Below the pieces are notes generated by a model, which was not told the origin of the DNA, searched no databases, and saw only the letters and a program-made list of their open reading frames with translations. Shown here one piece after another: positions 1 through 6,749 of a DNA stretch of 20,353 nucleotides (positions are counted from its first letter, which is position 1; the number at the start of each line of letters is the position of its first letter). The translations under genes were made by a program, and so were the position numbers. This DNA is from a virus, in IMG/VR virus record IMGVR_UViG_3300030339_000700, positions 1-20,353 of that record. The stretch is one strand, 5' to 3'.

Positions 1-1
1 A

Positions 2-37
2 TTCATCGCGGCGCGCAACTCACAGTCCAAAAGGTAA
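2..37 (+). CDS. C-terminal end of an upstream gene (partial), possibly scaffold
   Basis: Frame 2 reads FIAARNSQSKR and then a TAA stop that lies between the coat gene's Shine-Dalgarno sequence and its ATG. In P22-like phages the scaffolding protein gene sits just before the coat gene and ends in a basic C-terminus that binds coat, so a basic tail (R, K, R) fits that position. Only 11 codons are visible. The identity is inferred from position, and even the frame is not certain. Confidence 0.3.
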   Translation, partial: FIAARNSQSKR

Positions 38-43
38 CCAGTC

Positions 44-1249
44 ATGGCCAACACACTTTTAACAATCAGCATGATCACCCGAGAAGCGCTGCGCCTGTTC
101 ATGAACAGCAATGCCTTCCTCAAAAACATCGACCGTCAGTACGATAACCAGTTCGCAAAAGAAGGCGCTAAAATCGGTTCGACTCTGAAAATTCGTCTGC
201 CCAACGATTACATCGTGCGTTCTGGCGCGGTGGCATCCCCGGCTGACACGGTTGAACAGTTCACCTCGCTGACAGTCAGCGCCCAAAAGGGTGTTGATAT
301 GGCATTCACATCGGTGGATATGGCCCTGTCGTTGGATGACTTTTCGAAGCGCATCCTGTTGCCAGCAATGAACAACCTTGCCGGTGCTGTAGCGGCTGAC
401 GTTATGACCGCCACAGAGAGTGCTTCTGCGTTCATCTTCAAAGACGGTGGCTCAGGTGTGATCTCTACGCCGACCATGACCGAATGGTTGCTGGCTGGCG
501 CTAAGCTGGACAACAACAGCGCCCCGCGTACCAGCGCATCGCGCCGTGCCATGCTGGACCCGCTGACCCAGGCCCGTACCGTCTCGAGCCTATCCGGTCT
601 GTTCCAAAGCCAAACCAAATTGAAGGATCAATTTGAAACCGGCCAGATGGCCAACGACGTGCTTGGCTTCGACTGGTACATGGATCAAACCGTACTGAAA
701 CACACGCCGGGCAGCTTCACCGCAGGCACCGTCAACGGCGCTTCGCAAACCGGTTCGACGCTCACCACCAACGCCATCACCGGCACACTGAACAAAGGCG
801 ACATAATTACCCTGGCGGGTGTTTTTGCCGTTAACCGCATCACCAAGCAATCGACGGGAGAACTGCAACAGTTCAATGTCACCGCGAACGTGCTGACTGG
901 TGCCACCTCGATCCCGATCTATCCTGCTATCGTGGTTGCTCCAGCCGCCTACAGCACCGTCACTGCATCCCCGGCTAACTCGGCGGTGATCAGCTTGCTC
1001 GGCGCGCCAAACACCATCTACCGTAAAAACCTGGCCTATGTGCCAGAAGCCATCACTATGGCAACGGCTGACCTTGAGTTGCCGAATGGCGTGCAACAAG
1101 CGGCCCGCGAATCCTACGGCGGCGTAAGCCTGCGTATCGTCGGCCAGTACGACATCATCAACGACCGATTCATCTGGCGTCTCGACATCTTGTACGGCTT
1201 TGTTGCCGTGCGTCCTGAGTGGATTTGCGTTGTTGGTGACGCGCTGTAA
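44..1249 (+). CDS. Major capsid (coat) protein, P22 gp5-like
   Basis: 401 residues, close to the 430 of P22 coat protein. It would assemble on scaffold into the T=7 procapsid shell. The N-terminus (MANTLLTISMITREALRLF, then a Q-Y-D-N-Q-F-A stretch, then G-x-T-L-K-I-R-L-P) has the form typical of the P22 coat family: an N-arm helix followed by the HK97-like core with a ready strand of R-L-P-N. A middle part (about 220-310) rich in T, G and V could hold the inserted I-domain, but I cannot place its borders. The ATG has AAGGT at 31-35 as ribosome site. A strong hairpin follows directly after the stop. The position before the gp4- and gp10-like genes supports the call. The family assignment is by recognition and gene order, not by search. 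Confidence 0.88.
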   Translation: MANTLLTISMITREALRLFMNSNAFLKNIDRQYDNQFAKEGAKIGSTLKIRLPNDYIVRSGAVASPADTVEQFTSLTVSAQKGVDMAFTSVDMALSLDDFSKRILLPAMNNLAGAVAADVMTATESASAFIFKDGGSGVISTPTMTEWLLAGAKLDNNSAPRTSASRRAMLDPLTQARTVSSLSGLFQSQTKLKDQFETGQMANDVLGFDWYMDQTVLKHTPGSFTAGTVNGASQTGSTLTTNAITGTLNKGDIITLAGVFAVNRITKQSTGELQQFNVTANVLTGATSIPIYPAIVVAPAAYSTVTASPANSAVISLLGAPNTIYRKNLAYVPEAITMATADLELPNGVQQAARESYGGVSLRIVGQYDIINDRFIWRLDILYGFVAVRPEWICVVGDAL

Positions 1250-1276
1250 GGGCTTCGGCGCTTACTGATACACTCG

Positions 1277-1304
1277 AAAGCCTCCCACCTTGGGGGGCTT
1301 TTTT
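1277..1304 (+). terminator. Rho-independent terminator behind the coat gene
   Basis: Ten-base-pair stem: AAAGCCTCCC (1277-1286), loop ACCTT, GGGGGGCTTT (1292-1301) with one G-U pair, then further T's to 1304. It sits 27 bases past the coat stop and before the next ribosome site, so it would trim transcription after coat and keep coat more abundant than the downstream tail genes. Read-through must occur, because I see no strong new promoter after it. Confidence 0.85.
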
Positions 1305-1328
1305 ACTTTCATAATTGGAGAAACAACC

Positions 1329-1634
1329 ATGTTCGAATTCCCTAAATGGAAATACTCGGCAACTGGCGCAGTGATCGTCGATGACGAAGCGGCCGAAACC
1401 GCACTTGGCGCCGGCTGGTTCAACTTCCCTGATGAGGTGGAACACGACACCGAAGACAAGTTGGCGGCAGAGCTGGCAGCAGCCGATCAGGCCAACAAGG
1501 ATCTGGAAGCCCTGCGCGGCACCGCAAATGATCTGGGTATCGCAGTGGATGGCCGATGGGGCGCCCAACGCCTTGAAGATGAGATCAAGGCCAAGATCCT
1601 GGCAAACGGTAACGCTCCAGCAGCCGAGGCATAA
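1329..1634 (+). CDS. Small phage protein with SAP/HeH-like C-terminus
   Basis: 101 residues from the ATG at 1329, which has TTGGAG at 1315-1320. An in-frame ATG at 1290 lies inside the terminator hairpin and lacks a ribosome site, so I reject it. The N-terminus begins MFEFPKWKYSATGAVIVDD and is followed by an acidic, alanine-rich helix (about 45-70). The C-terminal part, around LGIAVDGRWGAQRLEDEI (about 73-90), resembles the HeH/LEM or SAP-type helix-extension-helix seen at the end of many small phage head proteins. It lies between coat and the gp4-like gene with a 3-base gap to the latter, so it is probably a head-associated protein. Exact function unknown. Confidence 0.75.
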   Translation: MFEFPKWKYSATGAVIVDDEAAETALGAGWFNFPDEVEHDTEDKLAAELAAADQANKDLEALRGTANDLGIAVDGRWGAQRLEDEIKAKILANGNAPAAEA

Positions 1635-1637
1635 ACC

Positions 1638-2357
1638 ATGACGACGCCCGTAGAACTGATCAACCTTGCGCTCAAACAATCGGGCGTCATTGGTGTCGGA
1701 CAAACCGCCTCGGCAGAGGATATGCAGGACTGCTTTAAGCTCATGCAAATGATGCTTGCTCAGTGGCAGACCAAGCGATACATGATGTACCACTTGGTCA
1801 ACCTGTCTATTCCCTGCACTGGCGCGCTGTCTTATTCCATCGGCCCCGGTGGTGACATCGTGCAGGCTTCACGCCCGAACGAGATAGTGACCGCCTTTAT
1901 CCGACTTCCCGCTGTCGGTTCGACCAACAAGATTGATTACTCGTTGAACATCATCAGGTCGCGTGAGGATTACGACCGCATCCTGGCAAAGACGATGGGT
2001 TCAATGCCGTCGTTCCTGTTCTATGACTCAGGGTTTCCGCTGGGCACGCTATACGCCTGGCCAGTTCCATCAAACGTATATGAGCTTCACGTTACTGTTC
2101 TTGATCAGTTCCAGACCTTTGCCACCGTGGCCGACGTGATCAACCTCCCTGCGCAGTATGAAGAGGCGATCATGTACAACTTGGCAGGACGGATGCGCCC
2201 GATGTATGGGATGCAGCCAGACCCGACCATCACTGGCTTGGCAAAGGCCTCACTCAACTGCCTGCAATCTGCAAATGTCCAGATCCCGCGTATGCAGGTT
2301 CAACCGTTCCTGACTTCTCGGGGCCGCTATAACATTTACACCGACCAGGGGAGTTGA
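1638..2357 (+). CDS. Tail accessory factor / head completion protein, P22 gp4-like
   Basis: 239 residues. In P22, gp4 binds the portal ring after DNA packaging and is the platform for gp10. The N-terminus (MTTPVELINLALKQSGVIGVG, then a helix ending MMLAQWQTKRYMMYH) has the form of this family: an alpha-helical start of the type T-x-x-E-L-I-N-x-A-L-x-x-x-G followed by L-x-x-M-x-x-x-W. It is longer than P22 gp4 (166), with an extra middle and a beta-rich part around SYSIGPGGDIVQASRPNEIV. The C-terminus (SRGRYNIYTDQGS) overlaps the ribosome site of the next gene. Order coat, small protein, gp4, gp10 supports the assignment. Homology is by recognition; the extra length is real. Confidence 0.8.
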   Translation: MTTPVELINLALKQSGVIGVGQTASAEDMQDCFKLMQMMLAQWQTKRYMMYHLVNLSIPCTGALSYSIGPGGDIVQASRPNEIVTAFIRLPAVGSTNKIDYSLNIIRSREDYDRILAKTMGSMPSFLFYDSGFPLGTLYAWPVPSNVYELHVTVLDQFQTFATVADVINLPAQYEEAIMYNLAGRMRPMYGMQPDPTITGLAKASLNCLQSANVQIPRMQVQPFLTSRGRYNIYTDQGS

Positions 2358-2359
2358 TT

Positions 2360-3781
2360 ATGAAAGTTCCACTATCAGCGGGTGCGTATTCGTCCAGAAG
2401 CTTGATCGCCAGCGCACAGAGAAGCGTCAACCTGTACAGCGAACACAACAAGGAGGATTCGCCCTACCCATCGACCTACTATCAGACGCCGGGTATTGTC
2501 ACGCTGGTGACGGCTCCGGTGACGGGCTGGCGCTGCTTGTATACATCTACCCTTGGCATTCTGTACGGCGTCTGCAATAACACCCTGTACTCGATCTCAA
2601 GCGATTTTGTGTTGACTGCCATCGGGGTTATCGACTCGGTTTCAGGCCCGGTGTCGATGGTGGATAACAGCCTTTCCCTGTTGATCGTTGACGGGTCATC
2701 GATAGGCTGGACGCTCGACTTATACACCGGGGTTTTCCAGCAAGTTCCAAGCACCGAGGCGTTCTATGGCGGCAGCCGCGTTGATCTGGTGGACGGTTTC
2801 TTTATCCTCAATCGCCCCGATACCAATCAGTGGTACATCAGCGGCTTCCTGACGGTCACCTTCGACGGCCTGGACTTCGCCGGTAAGACTGGTTTCAGCG
2901 ACAAGATAGTTGCCGTGGGTGCAGCTAAGCGCCAAGTGTTCATCTTTGGCGAGCAGACAACCGAGGTCTGGTACAACACGGGAGCTACTGCGTTCACGTT
3001 CGCCCGGATGCCTGGCGCGTTTATCCAGTTCGGGTGCGCGGCGGCGGCTTCCGTGCAGCAAATGGACGGTTCGCTGTTCTGGCTCAGTCGCTCACCACAA
3101 GGGGAGTGCATGGTCCTGCAAACTCAGAACTATGACCGGGTACGGATCTCGACCTTTGCTATAGAAAAAGAATTCCAGTCATACGCTCGCGTTGATGACG
3201 CAACGGCCTACACATACCAGCAGGAAGGCCACACGTTCTATGTCCTGAACTTCCCTACGGCTAACAAAACATGGGCCTTTGATCTGGCTACCGGCGAATG
3301 GCATGAACGCACATTCATGGATGCCAACGGTGTCGAGAACCGCCAGCGCGCCAACTGCCACGCTCTGTTCAACGGCAACAACATCGTGGGCGACTGGCAG
3401 TCAGGGAAGCTCTACCGGCTTGACTCCAGCGTGTTCACCGATGATGGGTCACCCATTCACCGCATCCGCTCATTCCCTCATCTGCTTTCGGATGGTGATC
3501 GAGTGATGTACCGGACACTCATTGCTGACATGGAAGTGGGCAACGGCGTTGCTAACTCGACCGAGGCACCAGAGATCCGCCTGCGCTGGTCAGATACTAA
3601 AGGCGCATCGTGGGGGACCTACATTTCCCAGGACATGGGTGCGTCTGGCGAGTTCCTGACGTGCGTCCAGTTCCAGCGCCTAGGCATGGCCCGAGATCGG
3701 GTTTTTGAGCTGTCGTGGTCGGCCAACGCCAAGACCGCACTGTCTGGCGCCTTCATTGATGCACAGCCCGCAGGGAGTTGA
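2360..3781 (+). CDS. Packaged DNA stabilisation / tail hub protein, P22 gp10-like
   Basis: 473 residues, almost exactly the length of P22 gp10 (472), which binds gp4 at the portal and plugs the head before the needle attaches. I start at ATG 2360, which has AGGGGAG at 2347-2353; an in-frame TTG at 2354 is too close to that site. The N-terminus (VPLSAGAYSSRSLIASAQRS, then NLYSE) is typical of the phage stabilisation protein family. The body is beta-rich with repeated hydrophobic-turn segments (VDNSLSLLIVDGSSIGW, QMDGSLFWLSRSPQGE), as expected for a beta-propeller-like hub. It lies two bases after the gp4-like stop and three before the next gene, so the three genes are translated as a block. 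Confidence 0.87.
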   Translation: MKVPLSAGAYSSRSLIASAQRSVNLYSEHNKEDSPYPSTYYQTPGIVTLVTAPVTGWRCLYTSTLGILYGVCNNTLYSISSDFVLTAIGVIDSVSGPVSMVDNSLSLLIVDGSSIGWTLDLYTGVFQQVPSTEAFYGGSRVDLVDGFFILNRPDTNQWYISGFLTVTFDGLDFAGKTGFSDKIVAVGAAKRQVFIFGEQTTEVWYNTGATAFTFARMPGAFIQFGCAAAASVQQMDGSLFWLSRSPQGECMVLQTQNYDRVRISTFAIEKEFQSYARVDDATAYTYQQEGHTFYVLNFPTANKTWAFDLATGEWHERTFMDANGVENRQRANCHALFNGNNIVGDWQSGKLYRLDSSVFTDDGSPIHRIRSFPHLLSDGDRVMYRTLIADMEVGNGVANSTEAPEIRLRWSDTKGASWGTYISQDMGASGEFLTCVQFQRLGMARDRVFELSWSANAKTALSGAFIDAQPAGS

Positions 3782-3784
3782 TTA

Positions 3785-5200
3785 ATGGCTATCGACATCA
3801 ACACGGTGATACCTGACTTTTCGGTCTCGATTATCGATCCGAACACCGGGCGTATTGATCCGATCTGGTATCAGTTTCTTCTCAAGATCTTCGACCGAAC
3901 CGAGGTGCTGAAAAACGCCGTAACCGATGTGACCGGCGTCCTGCCTATCGCATCAACGGGCGGAACTACTCCAGCAATCAGCATTCTCCCAGTGACTATC
4001 ACTACCCCAGGCGCAATGCTGGCGCTGGACAAGATCAAGCTTGATTCGGTGACCGCAGGCGCAGCCGTGGCAACTGTTCACGGGACGGCGCCGATTGTCA
4101 GCAGTGGCGGAAATAACCCAACGATCAGCATTTCGCCCGTGTCTGGCATTGCCGATGGATCAATGGTGGCAGCCGACAAAAACAAACTCGACAGCATGAC
4201 GGCGGGGGCCGCTGTCGCTGCGGTGTCTGGAACAGCTCCGATCACGTCCACGGGAGGAACTACCCCGGCAATAGGGATCACAGCGGCAACAGGGGCGGCT
4301 GCTGGATCAATGTCGGCGGCAGATAAAACCAAACTTGATGGGATGGGGACGGGGGCAACCGTAACTGGCGTGATCGGTACCGCGCCAATCATCAGCAGCG
4401 GTGGTGCCGCTCCAGCCATTAGCATTAGCGCTGCCACAACCTCGGCTGCTGGATCAATGTCTGCTGCTGACAAGACCAAATTAAACGGTATCGGCACTGG
4501 CGCCACGGTTACTGGAGTGACCGGAACTGCACCCATTGTCAGCTCAGGCGGCGCAGCACCGGCTATCAGTATCAATGCCGCGACCACCTCGACGCCGGGG
4601 AGTCTATCCGCAGCCGATAAAACGAAGCTTGATGGTATTGCCGCTGGCGCCACTGTATCGGCGGTAACTGGTACAGCGCCTATCGTGTCAAGCGGGGGCG
4701 CAGCACCAGCCATAAGCATCGTGGCGGCGACAGGCAGCGTTCCGGGGAGTATGTCGGCGGCAGACAAGGCAAAGCTCGACCTTATCGCCTACACAACCGG
4801 GACATGGACGCCGGTTTTGACGTTTGATACCCCAGGAAACTTGGCGGTCACCTACAGCGCGCAGGTTGGCGCGTATACCCAAATCGGGCGAACCGTTAGG
4901 CTCGACTTTGCCATCGTCACATCGGCTTTTACATGGACCACTGCCAGCGGGTTTATGAAAATTACAGGCCTACCGATTGCGGCAAACGCCACATTCTCAG
5001 AATTCGACGGGTATATGACATGGGGCGGAATTCCAATCGTCGGTTTTATGGCTCTAAATCTGACGATAGTTGCGGCCAACCCGTCCATAATGCGAGTGGT
5101 CGCCAGCGGAAATAACGTGGCCCGCGCCCAGCTTAGTACCGGCAACACCACGAGCGGTGCTAACGTAACTATCATCGGCCACATTGAATACTTTGTTTAG
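3785..5200 (+). CDS. Fibre-like virion protein with six 49-residue repeats (tail needle position)
   Basis: 471 residues in the place where P22 has its tail needle gene 26. Three parts are visible. Residues 1-47 (MAIDINTVIPDFSVSIIDPN, then GRIDPIWYQFLLKIFDRT) form a probable virion-attachment segment. Residues 48 to about 333 are six in-phase copies of a 49-residue unit with core GTAPI-x-S-[ST]-GG-x-x-PAI-x-I and GSMSAADKTKLDG. Residues 334-471 are a beta-rich C-terminal domain starting TGTWTPVLTFDTPG with Y-T-Q-I-G-R, a pattern common at the tips of phage tail fibres. ADKTKLDG repeats are known from phage tail fibres, where they make trimeric stalks. I infer a needle or central fibre; there is no sequence likeness to P22 gp26. 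Confidence 0.72.
   Translation: MAIDINTVIPDFSVSIIDPNTGRIDPIWYQFLLKIFDRTEVLKNAVTDVTGVLPIASTGGTTPAISILPVTITTPGAMLALDKIKLDSVTAGAAVATVHGTAPIVSSGGNNPTISISPVSGIADGSMVAADKNKLDSMTAGAAVAAVSGTAPITSTGGTTPAIGITAATGAAAGSMSAADKTKLDGMGTGATVTGVIGTAPIISSGGAAPAISISAATTSAAGSMSAADKTKLNGIGTGATVTGVTGTAPIVSSGGAAPAISINAATTSTPGSLSAADKTKLDGIAAGATVSAVTGTAPIVSSGGAAPAISIVAATGSVPGSMSAADKAKLDLIAYTTGTWTPVLTFDTPGNLAVTYSAQVGAYTQIGRTVRLDFAIVTSAFTWTTASGFMKITGLPIAANATFSEFDGYMTWGGIPIVGFMALNLTIVAANPSIMRVVASGNNVARAQLSTGNTTSGANVTIIGHIEYFV
3926..4783 (+). repeat. 147-bp coding repeats, six copies, in the fibre-like gene
   Basis: Six tandem units of exactly 147 bases (49 codons) begin at 3926, 4073, 4220, 4367, 4514 and 4661; the last is cut short at about 4783. 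Copies 3-6 are much alike in protein (AADKTKLDG, SSGGAAPAISI) while copies 1 and 2 have drifted (LALDKIKLD, VAADKNKLD). DNA copies differ at many third codon positions, so the repeats are old and kept by selection on protein rather than freshly duplicated. Confidence 0.9.
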
Positions 5201-5230
5201 CCGCCCACATCGGCGGGGAGAAAAATTAAC

Positions 5231-5797
5231 ATGCGCAACTTTCTACTCATTGGCAAAGGTATTGATACCACCCCGTTGCTGGCCGCAATTGCCCGCAAGC
5301 CTGATCTTTGGACCGCTGACACCTACTTGCACGACTATCCGCAAGGCCCATTCGGTGAGATTGATTCGATCATTCTCCGGTTCCCTGTCAAGTCGGTGAA
5401 GGAAACCGAAGCAGAGGTGCTTGATCACTTTTCAAGGTATGACCAGCACGAATGCATTGACCAGCCAGCCTATGCGCTATTGCCAGAAGCTCGCCCGCTT
5501 ATCATGGGCCTGATGTCATACGTGGGAGGCACAAGGCTCGGGCGCGTCATGATTAACCGTATCAAGCCTGGCGGCGTGATCTTCCCGCACTGCGATACGC
5601 CTGCACATGCTGAGTACTGGTCACGCCACCATATCTGCCTACAGGCAGAGCCGGGCGTCGTATTCCGATGTGAAGATGAGCGCGTGTTTATGGGTCCTGG
5701 CGAGACATGGTACTTCGACAACGCGCTGGAGCATGATGTGACAAACAACAGTCGGACAGATCGTATTTCAATGGTTGTCGATGTGAGGTGCGCGTGA
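5231..5797 (+). CDS. Aspartyl/asparaginyl beta-hydroxylase-like 2OG-Fe(II) oxygenase
   Basis: 188 residues. The C-terminal half carries the double-stranded beta-helix signature: FPHCD gives H120-x-D122, LEHDVTN gives the distal H168, and SRTDRISMVVDVR gives R178, the usual 2-oxoglutarate-binding position. Enzymes of this family use Fe(II), O2 and 2-oxoglutarate to hydroxylate Asp/Asn side chains of proteins. All four key residues are present, so it is probably active. The ribosome site GGGGAG lies at 5215-5220, and the stop overlaps the next start as TGATG. It sits in the place of P22 gene 14, between tail and ejection genes. The substrate could be a virion or a host protein; nothing in the sequence decides this. 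Confidence 0.8.
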   Translation: MRNFLLIGKGIDTTPLLAAIARKPDLWTADTYLHDYPQGPFGEIDSIILRFPVKSVKETEAEVLDHFSRYDQHECIDQPAYALLPEARPLIMGLMSYVGGTRLGRVMINRIKPGGVIFPHCDTPAHAEYWSRHHICLQAEPGVVFRCEDERVFMGPGETWYFDNALEHDVTNNSRTDRISMVVDVRCA

Positions 5798-6252
5798 TGA
5801 TCACAATCATGAGCGAATCGTTGGAAGAGCGTCTGCCAGAGCTGCTGCCGATACTGCCGCTTCACTTCGAGGAACTGGCGCTTAACAAGGATAAAGTGCC
5901 ATTGTCTCCACAGTACGGCATCTATCTCGACCGCGAGCGCAACGGGGAGCTGATGTTCATCGTGGTTCGCGATGCAGGCGAACTGATCGGCTACTTCATC
6001 GGTTTCGTGGCCCCCGGCCTGCATTACTCGACCTGTCTTACGCTTACGATGGATATCTTTTTTTTGAGAAAGGATCATCGTGGCAACAATACGGGGGCTA
6101 AATTGTTCAGAGCCGTTGAGCAAGAAGCTAAGAATAGGGGGGTTCAGCGTATGTTTGTAGGTTCTAAGTGCCACTTGGACGCATCATACCTGTTCGAAAA
6201 GCTTGGGTATGACCGTGTAGAGGTCTATTACAGCGCGTGGCTGGGGGAATGA
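5797..6252 (+). CDS. GNAT-family N-acetyltransferase
   Basis: 151 residues from ATG 5797, coupled to the oxygenase stop by one shared base, with GAGG at 5785-5788. An upstream GTG (5788) falls on the ribosome site and is less likely. The GNAT core is visible: strand LMFIVVRDAGELIGYFIGF (about 52-70), strand LTLTMDIFFL, then the acetyl-CoA loop R95-G-N-N-T-G-A101 with helix KLFRAVEQEAKNRG, and a final FEKLGYDRVEVYY typical of the C-terminal strand pair. It would acetylate an amine using acetyl-CoA; substrate unknown. GC content drops inside the gene: about 55% for 5821-6060 and about 47% after an eight-T run at 6058-6065. Confidence 0.82.
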   Translation: MITIMSESLEERLPELLPILPLHFEELALNKDKVPLSPQYGIYLDRERNGELMFIVVRDAGELIGYFIGFVAPGLHYSTCLTLTMDIFFLRKDHRGNNTGAKLFRAVEQEAKNRGVQRMFVGSKCHLDASYLFEKLGYDRVEVYYSAWLGE

Positions 6253-6746
6253 TGGATATTAATCTTGCTAAAAGCATCTATTCGTACGACTCAGCTACCG
6301 GTAATTTCGCATGGCGGGTTGATCGTGGCTATCAGGCTAAGGCTGGCAACATCGCTGGCACTACGAATGCTCTTGGCTATAGGTGCATACGCTTAGAAGG
6401 CAAGCAGGTTCTAGGGCATAGACTTGCATGGGCCATGACCTATGGAATGTTACCAAGCCAAGAAATAGACCATGTCAATGGCGATCCATCAGATAACCGC
6501 TTGGAGAACCTCCGCGAAGCTAGTCATCAGCAAAACATGATTAATAGATGCATGCCTGCAAATAACACATCTGGCATGAAAGGAGTATCTATTCATAAGC
6601 AGTCAGGCAGATGGCGCGCAAGGATAAAAAACCCGAAAGGGAAATATGAGCATATTGGAATGTATGACAGCGCCGAATTCGCTCATGCTGCATACCAGAA
6701 TGAGGCCCTTAAACTTCACGGCGAATACGCCAGAAAGGAGAATTAA
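6249..6746 (+). CDS. HNH homing endonuclease with AP2 DNA-binding domain
   Basis: 165 residues. The start is ATG 6249 (overlapping the GNAT stop as ATGA) or ATG 6252; both share the purine run GGGGGA at 6243-6248. The HNH nuclease core is IDHVNGDPSDNRLENLREAS (residues 73-92), with D74-H75, N83/N87 and a following QQN at 94-96. After a short linker comes an AP2-type domain (about 108-160): GMKGVSIHKQSGRWRARI, a turn, HIGMYDSAEFAHAAY. HNH-AP2 proteins are free-standing selfish endonucleases that spread between phage genomes by cutting alleles lacking them. The gene is AT-richer than its surroundings (about 47% GC) and uses AGA, ATA and AGG codons, consistent with recent arrival. Confidence 0.88.
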   Translation: MMDINLAKSIYSYDSATGNFAWRVDRGYQAKAGNIAGTTNALGYRCIRLEGKQVLGHRLAWAMTYGMLPSQEIDHVNGDPSDNRLENLREASHQQNMINRCMPANNTSGMKGVSIHKQSGRWRARIKNPKGKYEHIGMYDSAEFAHAAYQNEALKLHGEYARKEN

Positions 6747-6749
6747 ATC

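Noticed and set aside
590-1099. Minus-strand frame of 169 codons inside the coat gene
   Set aside because: Composition is unlike a folded protein, and it lies wholly antisense to a recognised gene with no ribosome site.
2462-2469. CCCTACCC, a minus-strand match to the E. coli KOPS consensus GGGNAGGG
   Set aside because: One to three matches are expected by chance in 20 kb on two strands; one found by eye inside a coding gene means nothing despite the FtsK-gamma protein.
4078-4767. Minus-strand frame of 229 codons opposite the fibre repeats
   Set aside because: It is the antisense of the 147-bp repeats; a 49-codon repeat without antisense stops stays open by copying. No ribosome site or promoter.
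5470-6174. Minus-strand frame of 234 codons opposite the oxygenase and acetyltransferase
   Set aside because: Shadow of two genes with clear catalytic motifs; the protein is low-complexity and Cys/His/Ser scattered.
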